Below, one piece after another: positions 1 to 7,179 of a stretch of DNA of 10,578 nt. The translations under genes were made by a program, and so were the position numbers. The notes beneath the pieces were generated by a model. It was given only the letters and a program-made list of their open reading frames with translations. It was not told the origin of the DNA and made no database searches. The DNA lies in NCBI GenBank assembly GCA_937893415.1, contig CALBWZ010000342.1, positions 1 to 10,578 on the forward strand. The letters run 5' to 3'. Numbering within the stretch: position 1 is the stretch's first letter; each line of letters begins with the position of its first letter. The stretch is from an uncultured Comamonadaceae bacterium. Its GTDB lineage: Bacteria > Pseudomonadota > Gammaproteobacteria > Burkholderiales > Burkholderiaceae_C.

Positions 1-441
1 ATCGCGCGTGACTTGGCCTATGTGGGCGTGTTGTGCGTTGAGTTTTTTGTGGTGAAAACCGATGCAGGTTTGGACTTGGTGGTCAACGAGATGGCGCCAC
101 GGCCGCACAACAGTGGCCACTACAGCCTTGAGGCATGTGATGTGTCGCAGTTTGCGCTGCAGGTGCGCACCATGACCAGACTGCCTTTGGTGCAACCGCG
201 CTTGCACAGCCCCACCGTCATGCTCAACCTGATGGGCGAGGTGTGGTTGAACACGGGTGAGCTGCGCATACCGGTTTGGGACGAGGTGTTGGCGCTGCCG
301 GGCACGCACTTGCATTTGTACGGCAAGTTAGAAGCGCGCGCAGGGCGAAAAATGGGCCACATCACAATTACCGCTGTCAGCATCGAGCAAGCCCGCGCTG
401 TTGCGTCGCAAGTGCAAGCTATTTTGGGTCTGTGGCACTGA
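1..441 (+). CDS. purK: 5-(carboxyamino)imidazole ribonucleotide synthase PurK, C-terminal part (5' end outside window)
   Basis: PurK uses ATP and bicarbonate to carboxylate 5-aminoimidazole ribonucleotide to N5-CAIR in cytosolic de novo purine synthesis; PurE then isomerises the product. The frame is open from base 1 and ends at TGA 439-441, giving about 146 C-terminal residues. The family signature is clear: VEFFVV, then [18 protein letters not shown] followed by SQFALQVR, which is the ATP-grasp end with the metal/phosphate-binding Glu-Asn region of PurK. The sequence then continues through a typical small C-terminal domain (LMGEVW, LHLYGK, KMGHIT). The family is normally about 370-400 residues, so more than half lies upstream, and purE is probably also there (inference from usual order). 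The downstream sua5-type gene starts two bases after the stop, so the two are probably co-transcribed and translationally coupled. Identification is firm. Confidence 0.95.
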   Translation: MARDLAYVGVLCVEFFVVKTDAGLDLVVNEMAPRPHNSGHYSLEACDVSQFALQVRTMTRLPLVQPRLHSPTVMLNLMGEVWLNTGELRIPVWDEVLALPGTHLHLYGKLEARAGRKMGHITITAVSIEQARAVASQVQAILGLWH

Positions 442-443
442 CC

Positions 444-1487
444 ATGGCAGTCTGCATCAGTGCACTAGACCAGCAAGCTGCAGAAGTGGCCGCCAGCGCA
501 TTGGCGCAAGGCCAGTTGGTAGGCCTGCCTACAGAGACCGTTTATGGCTTGGCAGCCGATGCAGCCAACCCACAAGCAATCGCCAAAATCTTTGCGGCAA
601 AAGGCCGCCCTGTCAACCACCCGCTGATTGTTCACGTGGCGCCGTGCACCAGTCGCACGGCGTGGGAGCAGGTTTTGGCGCAGCTGTGCAGCCACGTGCC
701 TGAGGCCGCTTGGCGACTGATTGATGCATTTTGGCCGGGTCCGTTGACCCTTATTTTGCCGCGTTTGCCAGGTGTGTGTGATGCCGCGGCAGGTGGTCAA
801 CCCACCATTGGCGTGCGTTGCCCCGCCCATCCCGTGGCGCAACACATCTTGTTGGCAGCCGCTGCCAAAGGTGTGTTTGGCGTGGCTGCGCCAAGCGCCA
901 ACCGGTTTGGTCGGGTCAGCCCCACCACGGCCGCGCACGTACTCAGCGAGTTTGAAGATGTGTGCGTGAACGGTGCACCCATTCAATTGGTGGTGGTCGA
1001 CGGCGGTGCGTGCAGCGTCGGCATTGAATCGGCCATCGTGGATGTGAGTCAGGTCAAGCCTGCGCTGCTGCGCCCAGGCGTGCTGACCCAAGCACAACTG
1101 GAGCAGGCGGTAGGCCAGTCACTGGCGCAGCCCGGTCCCCAGTCGCCGCAGGTATCTGGTTCGTTGGCATCGCACTACGCGCCTGCGGCCCGCGTCATGG
1201 TGGTCACCGAGCAAGACTTGTTGCAAGCGTGCGCTAGGGCCGCGATTCCAGAAGGCGATGCGGTGTATGCCAGCCAAGTGGTTTTGAATGCCTGCGCGAG
1301 CCCCTTAGACAAACAGCGGTTGATGCCAGCGTCTGCTGTTGATTTTGCGCATGAGTTGTTTGCGCAGTTGCGCGCACTGGATGCCACAGGTGCGCCCAGT
1401 ATTTGGATACAAGCGCCACCCGCAGTGGGCGAGTTGGCCACTCTGTGGGACGGCGTGCGTGACAGGTTGCAGCGCGCCAGCGTCTGA
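444..1487 (+). CDS. sua5: L-threonylcarbamoyladenylate synthase, Sua5/TsaC2 type
   Basis: The protein makes threonylcarbamoyl-AMP from threonine, bicarbonate and ATP, the first step of tRNA t6A37 synthesis; TsaD/TsaB/TsaE transfer the group to tRNA. It has 347 residues. The YrdC-like domain occupies roughly 10-205 and shows LPTETVYGLAADA (28-40), the KGR nucleotide-binding motif (53-55), WPGPLT (97-102), APSAN (149-153) and GIESAIVDV (193-201). The length and a C-terminal region from about 237 to 345 (starting SGSLASHYAP) identify the longer Sua5 type with an extra SUA5 domain, rather than the short TsaC of E. coli. The ATG at 444 follows the purK stop by two bases. The frame is open further upstream inside purK, but the family N-terminus fits the 444 start. 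No strong Shine-Dalgarno is visible, in keeping with coupling to purK. The gene converges on dacB with 69 bases between stops. Confidence 0.93.
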   Translation: MAVCISALDQQAAEVAASALAQGQLVGLPTETVYGLAADAANPQAIAKIFAAKGRPVNHPLIVHVAPCTSRTAWEQVLAQLCSHVPEAAWRLIDAFWPGPLTLILPRLPGVCDAAAGGQPTIGVRCPAHPVAQHILLAAAAKGVFGVAAPSANRFGRVSPTTAAHVLSEFEDVCVNGAPIQLVVVDGGACSVGIESAIVDVSQVKPALLRPGVLTQAQLEQAVGQSLAQPGPQSPQVSGSLASHYAPAARVMVVTEQDLLQACARAAIPEGDAVYASQVVLNACASPLDKQRLMPASAVDFAHELFAQLRALDATGAPSIWIQAPPAVGELATLWDGVRDRLQRASV

Positions 1488-1556
1488 CCAGTCAAGGCGT
1501 TTGAGTCTGCTGGTTTTGCTGCGCATCACCGATCACCGCGCTGTGTCAGCCGGCTG

Positions 1557-3146
1557 TTATTGGTTGGCTGCCCACTCCACCAACTGGTACAGCGCGGCGC
1601 GTGCCTTGGGGGCGTCTTCGTGGTTGACCAAGGCGGCCACCACATACTGGCGGCCGCTTCGTCCAGTGACATAACCCGCAACAGCGGTGACATCTTTCAG
1701 CGTGCCAGTTTTGAGCCGTGCGTTGCCGCTGGCAAATGGTGTGCTGCCGTCGCGCCCCATGCGTGAGACGGTACCGTCCACGCCAGCAATACCCAACGAG
1801 TCAAAAAAGTCAGAAAAATTGGGCTGATTGGCCTCATGGCGCAACAAGGCCACCAAGCCATTGGCCGATACGCGCCCGTCGCGCGACAAGCCAGAACCGT
1901 TGTCTACCCAGGGCACATCTGCCAGGGTGCCTACCTTAGACAGCCACCATTGCGTCACCTTGGTGCGCGCTGAGGAGAAAGTGGCTGGCTGGGTCGTCCA
2001 AGGCACTTGGCGGGGTGGCAGTGCGGCAAAGGCTGGTGGCAATATGGCTTCAAACGCGTGGCCCAACAGGTTGGACGTGCTACGCGTTTTGGCGGCGTTG
2101 TTGGTGTGCACAGCATGGCCTTCAAACGCAGCGATTTGCGTGGGATTGGACAAGCCCAAGGTCAAGAAAACTTGCTGCGCCATGACGTTGTTGCTGAACT
2201 TGTTGACATCGGCAATGATGTCGCGCAGCGGCAGCGATGGCGACGAGAGCAGCAACTTTGCGTTGGTTGGGGTTGTGCCAATGCGCACCTCGCCAGTGAC
2301 GGTGCCGCCCAGCGATTGCCAAATGCCCATCAAGGCTTTGCCGGCATATTGATCAGGCGCGATGTAGGCAACAGGCCACTCTTGCTGACCACATGACTTT
2401 GGAAAACGCCCGTTAAAGCGGAAGACGCTGGCCTGGTCCAAGTCGCCACCGAGCTTGCTGCGCCAGTCGCCACAGCGCCCTTTAACCAGTCGCACAGTGC
2501 TGGGCACTTTCAAGCCAGCCATGGGTGGCTCCACCGTTACGGTCGCCACGCCTGGTGTGGCTTGTGGGTCGAACTTCAGCACCACAGACTTGAAGTTCAC
2601 CAGCAAGGCATCGGGCTGGACGTTGTACGGGCGAAGTGCTTCACCGTCAAAACTGCCTGCGTCTGAAGTGGGAATAGAGAAAGCGCTGCTGTCCAACACC
2701 AAGTCACCCATGATATTTTTAAGGCCTTGCGCACGCAAAGTTTGCATGGCCGCAGTGATGCGCTCCACCACAAACTTAGGGTCTCCACCGCCTTGAATCA
2801 CCATGTCGCCCAACAACAGCCCGGCTTGCACATTGCCGGTGGCGTAAAAGTTGGTATGCCAGACGAAATCCGGGCCCAACGTGTCCAGTGCTGCCGCCGT
2901 GGTGATCAGTTTGGCAACCGATGCCGGGTTGCGTGGTTGCGCGGCGTTGATGCTCAACAGCGCAGGCAAGTCGGCCTGCACAGGTGCTATCACCACCGAC
3001 AAGGCCTCTATTGGCACACCCACTTTGTGCAACCTACTTTGAACGGCACTTGGCAAGTCGCCCGCGGTGGCGCAACCTGAACTCAGCGCGCAAGCCAACA
3101 AGCCAGATGCCAGCGGGTACAAAGAGGTGGACTTGATGTGGTTCAT
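1557..3146 (-). CDS. dacB: D-alanyl-D-alanine carboxypeptidase/endopeptidase, PBP4 (peptidase S13) family
   Basis: This is a low-molecular-mass penicillin-binding protein that trims D-Ala from peptidoglycan stem peptides and cuts D-Ala-mDAP crosslinks in the periplasm. From the ATG at 3146 the protein has 529 residues, slightly longer than E. coli PBP4. All three active-site motifs are present: SVAK (nucleophile Ser76, Lys79), SNN (318-320) and KTGT (479-482). The long stretch between the first two motifs holds the extra domains typical of PBP4. The N-terminus (SLYPLASGLLACALSSGC) is a hydrophobic export signal; Cys25 sits in a weak lipobox-like context, so both signal peptidase I and II processing are possible. 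The frame stays open to a GTG at 3194, but that start would place 16 polar residues before the signal and overlap the upstream broken gene, so I prefer 3146. No clear Shine-Dalgarno precedes either. The upstream same-strand pseudogene ends 30 bases before this start. Confidence 0.93.
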   Translation of the reverse strand: MNHIKSTSLYPLASGLLACALSSGCATAGDLPSAVQSRLHKVGVPIEALSVVIAPVQADLPALLSINAAQPRNPASVAKLITTAAALDTLGPDFVWHTNFYATGNVQAGLLLGDMVIQGGGDPKFVVERITAAMQTLRAQGLKNIMGDLVLDSSAFSIPTSDAGSFDGEALRPYNVQPDALLVNFKSVVLKFDPQATPGVATVTVEPPMAGLKVPSTVRLVKGRCGDWRSKLGGDLDQASVFRFNGRFPKSCGQQEWPVAYIAPDQYAGKALMGIWQSLGGTVTGEVRIGTTPTNAKLLLSSPSLPLRDIIADVNKFSNNVMAQQVFLTLGLSNPTQIAAFEGHAVHTNNAAKTRSTSNLLGHAFEAILPPAFAALPPRQVPWTTQPATFSSARTKVTQWWLSKVGTLADVPWVDNGSGLSRDGRVSANGLVALLRHEANQPNFSDFFDSLGIAGVDGTVSRMGRDGSTPFASGNARLKTGTLKDVTAVAGYVTGRSGRQYVVAALVNHEDAPKARAALYQLVEWAANQ

Positions 3147-3175
3147 GGTGTCTATGGTGTGTCTGGTGGTGGGTT

Positions 3176-3627
3176 TCAACGGCCTTGTGCCCACTTGATT
3201 GAGCAGCCTACAAAGGCCGTTTGTTCGGTAGGGCCATGGCCCGTGGTGGCGTTAAGCGCCATGGCGTTGACCAGTTCGGGTGCACACGGCATCGAATGAA
3301 CGACCCACGTGTTGGCCCTCGTCGACCAGATAAGGAAATGTCCAGCCATGTTGCTGCGCACAGCGCTGCATCAGTGCTGGGTGCGGACCTGTCATCGTTG
3401 GACATGACACCCAGAACAGCAATCCCCTGGCGTTGCAATGTCTGCGCATCAGTTGCCAATCTGTCTGCGATGGCTTGAACATACAGGCAGTGGTTGCACA
3501 AAAACACGACCAATACACCTTGCTGACCGACATAACTGGAGACCGTGTGCGTTTCACCACCGGGCGCGGCGAGCGTAAAGTCAGGCGCTTGCCAACCAAA
3601 GTTACATATCGGTGTGTTGAGCAGCAT
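3176..3627 (-). pseudogene. Thioredoxin-family (AhpC/TSA-like) protein, disrupted by two frame changes and an internal deletion
   Basis: The original product would have been a thioredoxin-fold protein of the AhpC/TSA-like type, usually about 180-190 residues. Homology is spread over three reading frames of the minus strand. Frame one (from ATG 3627) gives MLLNTPICNFGWQAPDFTL and FLCNHCLYVQAIADR up to VMSND near 3395. A second frame takes over around 3383-3396 and gives ALMQRCAQQHGWTFPYLVDE followed by SFDAVCT. At about 3276-3282 a third frame gives ELVNAM and then GPTEQTAFVGCSIKW, the hallmark C-terminus, ending at TGA 3176-3178. Between VCT and ELVNAM the family normally carries about 30 further residues, so the second break looks like a deletion rather than a simple indel. 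The usual CNHCPYV motif reads CNHCLYV here. The decayed gene lies upstream of dacB on the same strand and divergent from tsaB. Sequencing error could explain one shift but hardly the missing segment. Confidence 0.85.
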
Positions 3628-3746
3628 GTGGGTTCAAACAAGGGCACATAAGTTGAGGTCACAATATGTCATCAGTGCTGATGAGCAGGGCACTACATTA
3701 GACTTTGCACTTATATTGTGCGCTATTTCAACCATCAAACGCCCCT
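3628..3746. promoter_or_regulatory. Divergent intergenic region with candidate tsaB promoter
   Basis: This 119-base region is the only gap between the minus-strand pseudogene and the plus-strand tsaB operon, so it should hold promoters for both directions. It is visibly more AT-rich than the flanking genes. For the plus strand, TATATT at 3712-3717 is a plausible -10 element, which would put transcription start near 3724 and leave a leader of about 23 bases before ATG 3747; no good -35 match is present at the proper distance. For the minus strand, TTATGT (reading leftward, about 3645-3650) is a weak -10 candidate. An inverted repeat at 3669-3684 lies between them. Assignment of individual elements is inference. 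Confidence 0.35.
3669..3684. repeat. Perfect inverted repeat, 7-base arms with 2-base spacer
   Basis: TCATCAG-TG-CTGATGA is a perfect dyad (arms 3669-3675 and 3678-3684) in the middle of the divergent region between the thioredoxin-like pseudogene and tsaB. The short spacer makes it a poor RNA hairpin, and it has no T-run, so a protein-binding operator is the more natural reading. No regulator gene adjoins it. A chance dyad cannot be excluded. Confidence 0.4.
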
Positions 3747-4490
3747 ATGCAGCATGTCTTAGCTATCGAATCCAGTACAGCCCGTTTGTCGTTGGCGTTA
3801 CAAAGCAATGGCTGTATCTACACGTTTGAGGGCGAAGGTGGGGCGACGGCATCTGCCACCATGTTGGGCCATATTGCCGACTTGCTCATGCAAGCCAACA
3901 TCGCTGTGGCTGACTTAGATGCGGTGGCTTTTGGCCAAGGTCCAGGCGCATTCACCGGCCTGCGTGCCGCGTGCGCGGTGGCGCAAGGCTTGGCGGTGTC
4001 GGCGCGGGTGGGCGGTATTGTGGTGTTGCCTGTGAACACCCTAATGGCGTGTGCCCAAGCCGCGCGCACAGACTTAGGCCCTACACAGCCCATGCACATC
4101 AGTGCTTGCATGGATGCGCGCATGAGCGAGGTCTACACGGCCTCTTACCAATTTACACAAGCAGATGGCAGCGCTGTATTGCCTGTTCAGGTGCTGCCGC
4201 CCATGCTGGCGCGCCCAGATCAACTGTTGCGTGTACACGCGCAACCCCACTGTTTCACGGGCAACGCCCTAGCGGTGTACGGGCAAGAGTTGGGCGAAGC
4301 GGCGTCGCATGTGGCGTGGCATGCCGCATTGCCTACCGCCAGTGCCATGCTGACATTGGTACCTGCCCTGCTGGCCAGCGGCGCGGCGGTGCCGGCGGCC
4401 ATGGCGCGCCCATTGTATGTGCGCGACAAGGTGGCACAAACCACCGCTGAGCGCATGGCCGCCAAGGCATTGCTGGCCAACACGCCATAG
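3747..4490 (+). CDS. tsaB: tRNA threonylcarbamoyladenosine biosynthesis protein TsaB
   Basis: TsaB is the catalytically inactive ASKHA-fold partner of TsaD; with TsaE they move the threonylcarbamoyl group to A37 of ANN-decoding tRNAs in the cytosol. The product has 247 residues, close to the family norm of about 230. It opens with VLAIESSTARLSLAL, the family's first strand and turn, and carries the hallmark GQGPGAFTGLRAACAVAQGLA around residues 63-83. The C-terminal half (ACMDARMSEVYTASY, then MARPLYVRDKVAQ) matches the usual end with its PxYVR motif. The ATG at 3747 is chosen because it sits directly before the conserved first strand; an in-frame start at 3705 would add 14 unlikely residues. 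No Shine-Dalgarno is apparent (CAAACGCCCCT precedes the ATG). It heads a same-strand cluster with rimI, a UDG-like gene and a DUF1853 gene. Neither tsaD nor tsaE is in the window. Confidence 0.95.
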   Translation: MQHVLAIESSTARLSLALQSNGCIYTFEGEGGATASATMLGHIADLLMQANIAVADLDAVAFGQGPGAFTGLRAACAVAQGLAVSARVGGIVVLPVNTLMACAQAARTDLGPTQPMHISACMDARMSEVYTASYQFTQADGSAVLPVQVLPPMLARPDQLLRVHAQPHCFTGNALAVYGQELGEAASHVAWHAALPTASAMLTLVPALLASGAAVPAAMARPLYVRDKVAQTTAERMAAKALLANTP

Positions 4491-4534
4491 GCTGCAGGCA
4501 CGTGGCAACGCCCAATCACCGCACACAAAAGACC

Positions 4535-5056
4535 ATGTTGATGGGTCAACGACGGGTGCGTTTTATCGCCATGACCCAGGCAGACGTCGATGTTGTCGCC
4601 GAGCTTGAAAAAGCGTCCCATAGCCACCCCTGGAGTCGCGGCAATCTACAAGACGCAGTCGACCACCACCACGCGCAACTGCTGGTGAGCGGCCCTGTTG
4701 AGGGCGAGTTGGCCACCTGGCATACGGGCGCAGGTGAGGTGATTTTGGGCTACTGCGTGGCCATGATGGGGGTTGACGAAGCGCATTTGCTCAACATAAC
4801 GGTGGCGCCCACCCACAGACGACAAGGCTGGGCAACGGTGATGATGCACGCGTTGGCTGTGTGGGCTCAGGGGCGGGACGCGCACCTGTTGTGGCTTGAG
4901 GTCCGCGCCAGCAACACAGTCGCCCAAGCGCTCTACGCCAGCATGGGGTTTGAGGTTGTGGGGGTGCGCAAGCGCTACTACGCACTCAATGCGCAAGCGC
5001 GCGAAGATGCCCAAGTGATGCGCTTACCTTTAAAAGCTTGGCGCATGCCAAAATAG
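4535..5056 (+). CDS. rimI: Ribosomal-protein-alanine N-acetyltransferase RimI (GNAT family)
   Basis: RimI transfers acetyl from acetyl-CoA to the N-terminal alanine of ribosomal protein S18 and probably other proteins. The GNAT fold is clear: an N-terminal strand RFIAMTQADVDVVAELE, HPWS typical of RimI, ILGYCVAMMGVDEAHLLNI, then the acetyl-CoA pyrophosphate-binding signature RRQGWA (R/Q-x-x-G-x-A), EVRASNTVAQALYASMGF, and the RimI-like tail RKRYY with EDAQVMRLPL. From ATG 4535 the protein is 173 residues, slightly longer than the usual about 150. The start is uncertain: GTG 4502, ATG 4535, ATG 4541 and ATG 4571 are all in frame, none with a convincing ribosome site. The first lies 11 bases after the tsaB stop. 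The tsaB-rimI pairing is widespread in proteobacteria and supports the call. The next gene begins seven bases after the stop. Confidence 0.92.
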   Translation: MLMGQRRVRFIAMTQADVDVVAELEKASHSHPWSRGNLQDAVDHHHAQLLVSGPVEGELATWHTGAGEVILGYCVAMMGVDEAHLLNITVAPTHRRQGWATVMMHALAVWAQGRDAHLLWLEVRASNTVAQALYASMGFEVVGVRKRYYALNAQAREDAQVMRLPLKAWRMPK

Positions 5057-5063
5057 CCTTCTT

Positions 5064-6053
5064 ATGTCACATGAAACACCACACCTTGCTGAAGACCACG
5101 TGCCACAAGCGCAAGGTCTAGGTGCGCCTGTGTTGTCTGACAGTTTGAACTTAGACAGGCGGGCCCGCGCCATGCTGAAGGCCATGGGCATACAGTGGTT
5201 GTGGCCGACAACTGCAGCGCAGCGCCCACCGCAAACTGGCGAGCCATTGACCATGCCCCCTGGTGCCGAGGCGACTTTTACACCGACTAGACCGGACGTG
5301 CCTGATGGGGTTGCCCCGCCGCCTGCACAGCCGCGTCATGTCCGCACACCTGTCGTGTTGAAGGCCAGCCCGGCTGTGGTGCCGACACCCGCATCAGATC
5401 CCTTGATTGGTCGTGTGCCGGTTGAGGTGTCTGACGTTGACTGGCTGGCGCTGCCAGCGACCGTCGCCACGTGCCAATCCTGTGATTTGTGCGACCGTAA
5501 AACGGCAACGGTGGCTGGCTGGGGAAGCCCACAAGCCACATGGCTGTTTGTGATCGAAGGCTTGGCCCCAAGTGACCAAGACCCACAGCCAGTCAATGGT
5601 GACGAATGGACGTTGTTGCAAGCGATGTGGCGGGCGATGAAGCTCAGCCCTGAACAGGTGTATGTCACCAGCCTGACCAAATGCCGGCCTGCACCGGGTG
5701 TGACGGTTGGTGACTATGAGGCACAGCAGTGCGTTGCATTTGTGCACCGCCAAATCGCGTTGCTGCGTCCGCACATGGTGGTCGCCTTGGGCTTGCCCGT
5801 GGCGCAAGCCTTGTTGCCTGAATCGGCCCATACATTCAAGGCGCTAGGGCAGTGGCGCTCTCAATTGCACACCTACACACACGGCTCACAAGCGTCCGAC
5901 AGCCAGGCTCGACACACGCCAGTGACGGTGACATACCCATTGGCTTCGCTGATACGCACGCCCGTAGACAAGGGCAAGGTGTGGGCCGATGTGTGCATGG
6001 CCTTAGACCACGTGAGCCAAGCGCAGGTGAGCCCAGTACAAGCCGGCGCTTAG
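5064..6053 (+). CDS. Family 4-like uracil-DNA glycosylase with degenerate catalytic motifs
   Basis: The 329-residue protein has the layout of the iron-sulfur family 4 uracil-DNA glycosylases of Burkholderiales: an N-terminal LDRRARAMLKAMGIQW helix, a Pro/Ala-rich linker (about 50-120), and a glycosylase domain from about 125 to 315. The probable [4Fe-4S] ligands are retained: CxxC at 137-140 (with another Cys at 143), Cys207 in TKCRP and Cys223, sixteen residues on. RPHMVVALGLPVAQALL and the DKGKVWADVCMALDH tail also match. The active-site motifs do not. The expected GExPG...GEPFVGxAG loop reads EGLAPSDQDPQPVNGDEW (165-182), and the TYHPAYLL motif with its conserved His reads TYPLASLI (290-297). 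Glycosylase activity is therefore doubtful. The gene is open and tightly spaced within the tsaB-rimI cluster, so it is probably expressed. GLAP recalls family 5 motif 1, but the rest fits family 4. Confidence 0.82.
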   Translation: MSHETPHLAEDHVPQAQGLGAPVLSDSLNLDRRARAMLKAMGIQWLWPTTAAQRPPQTGEPLTMPPGAEATFTPTRPDVPDGVAPPPAQPRHVRTPVVLKASPAVVPTPASDPLIGRVPVEVSDVDWLALPATVATCQSCDLCDRKTATVAGWGSPQATWLFVIEGLAPSDQDPQPVNGDEWTLLQAMWRAMKLSPEQVYVTSLTKCRPAPGVTVGDYEAQQCVAFVHRQIALLRPHMVVALGLPVAQALLPESAHTFKALGQWRSQLHTYTHGSQASDSQARHTPVTVTYPLASLIRTPVDKGKVWADVCMALDHVSQAQVSPVQAGA

Positions 6054-6055
6054 CG

Positions 6056-7168
6056 GTGGCCACACAGTTTCTGTGGCGTGCCCCTTGGGTCCACACCCAC
6101 CAACTGGCCCGCGACCTGTGCTGGCTGCTCAGTGCACCTCCTTTTTGGCCATGGCGTGGCGAGGTTCAAGACGCGGATCAGGGTGGTGTTGTGCAACCAC
6201 TCTGGCCTGCGACCAGCAACACCGATATGGCGAATTGGCTTCAGGCGCAAGCCGACCAACCTGATGCATTGGTGGCCGCTGTTGGTCAAGCCTTGGCACC
6301 CAAACCGACGTCCAAGCAAGCGCTAGCCGGCAGCAACAACCCACCCCGCTTGGGGCGGTTGGCGGAAGCACTGATGGACTTTTGTCTCAAACAGTGTCCG
6401 GCCATGCAGTGGGAGGCCACTGGCGTAAAAATTTTCCATGCTGATGCGGTCGGTCTGCCGACCGCGCAGCAACTCGGCGAGCTGGATTACCTGTGGAGAG
6501 ACCTGCACGGGCAATTGGTACACGGCGAGCTGGCTGTGAAGTTCTACGCCTTGGCCTACCAAGATACGCCCCAACAAGGTGGCTGGCATGCCGCTGCTTT
6601 GCGGGCCATAGGTCCTGATGGCCATGAAAACTGGCAGCACAAATGGCGCAAGCTCAATGACAAGCAACTCGCGCACGCCATGCCTGCGCCATGGTCGCAA
6701 GAGCCTGTGAGGCGTGTGGCGCATGTGCGTGGTCGGTGGTTTATGCCTGTTACCAGCGACGCTGCACTTCAAGCTTGGGCCAGCACAGACAGAACGAGTC
6801 CCAGCGACTGGACACACCTGATGGGCACAGGACCATGGTCGCACCCGCCCAGCGGCGGGTTGGAGCTTGTTGGACACGCGCCAGCATTGACCCACAACAG
6901 CGCGCGCTTTGGCCCACGTCTCTGTTGGCACCAAGCCCGCGGCTTGGAACTGGTGCAGGGATGGCAGTGCCGGCTGTTGCGGCGCGTGGAGTGGCTGGGG
7001 CCTGTATGCCAAGACCACGACAATGACTTGCATGCGCCCGCTGCGTTACGTCAGCCTGCGCTACCCCCTAGCGGCCATCCTAGGGTTCAGATGTTGGGTG
7101 TGTTTGCATTCGACGACGAAATGCAAGCGTGGTGCGAGATGTGGCGCGCGTGGTTGGACGCAGAGTGA
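6056..7168 (+). CDS. DUF1853 family protein
   Basis: The function of this family is not established. From GTG 6056 the product has 370 residues. Recognisable family features are an N-terminal VHTHQLARDLCWLLSAPPF (12-30), RLGRLAEALMDF (98-109), the core GELDYLWRD (141-149) followed by LVHGELAVKFYALAY (154-168), a segment WQHKWRKLNDKQL, and a C-terminal part with RGRWFMP and RRVEWLGPV. The pattern of an Asp in GELD, then Glu and Lys in ELAVK, resembles the core of PD-(D/E)XK nucleases; that is inference. The start is the GTG two bases after the stop of the UDG-like gene. The frame is open upstream to an ATG at 5852, but those 68 residues overlap the UDG-like gene and are low in conserved character. 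The close linkage to a DNA-repair-type gene is the main contextual clue. Confidence 0.8.
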   Translation: MATQFLWRAPWVHTHQLARDLCWLLSAPPFWPWRGEVQDADQGGVVQPLWPATSNTDMANWLQAQADQPDALVAAVGQALAPKPTSKQALAGSNNPPRLGRLAEALMDFCLKQCPAMQWEATGVKIFHADAVGLPTAQQLGELDYLWRDLHGQLVHGELAVKFYALAYQDTPQQGGWHAAALRAIGPDGHENWQHKWRKLNDKQLAHAMPAPWSQEPVRRVAHVRGRWFMPVTSDAALQAWASTDRTSPSDWTHLMGTGPWSHPPSGGLELVGHAPALTHNSARFGPRLCWHQARGLELVQGWQCRLLRRVEWLGPVCQDHDNDLHAPAALRQPALPPSGHPRVQMLGVFAFDDEMQAWCEMWRAWLDAE

Positions 7169-7179
7169 CTGCTTGAAAT

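Noticed and set aside
276..443. Upstream in-frame extension of the sua5-type gene inside purK
   Set aside because: It overlaps the well conserved purK C-terminus, lacks family character, and the conserved Sua5 N-terminus begins just after ATG 444.
465..1097. 210-codon open frame on the minus strand
   Set aside because: It lies entirely antisense to the sua5-type gene, and the translation is rich in Gln, His, Arg and Cys with no recognisable domain; long antisense frames are expected at this base composition.
1520..1556. Tandem ATCACCG repeat and the palindrome CAGCCGGCTG in the sua5-dacB gap as a bidirectional terminator
   Set aside because: The palindrome has no loop, the GCGC arms around the repeat pair only four bases, and no T-run follows on either strand.
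5852..6055. N-terminal extension of the DUF1853 protein from ATG 5852
   Set aside because: These 68 codons overlap the UDG-like gene in another frame; the family-like sequence begins after GTG 6056.
6323..7033. 236-codon open frame on the minus strand
   Set aside because: Antisense to the DUF1853 gene, with low-complexity Pro/Gln/Arg/His composition and no motif.
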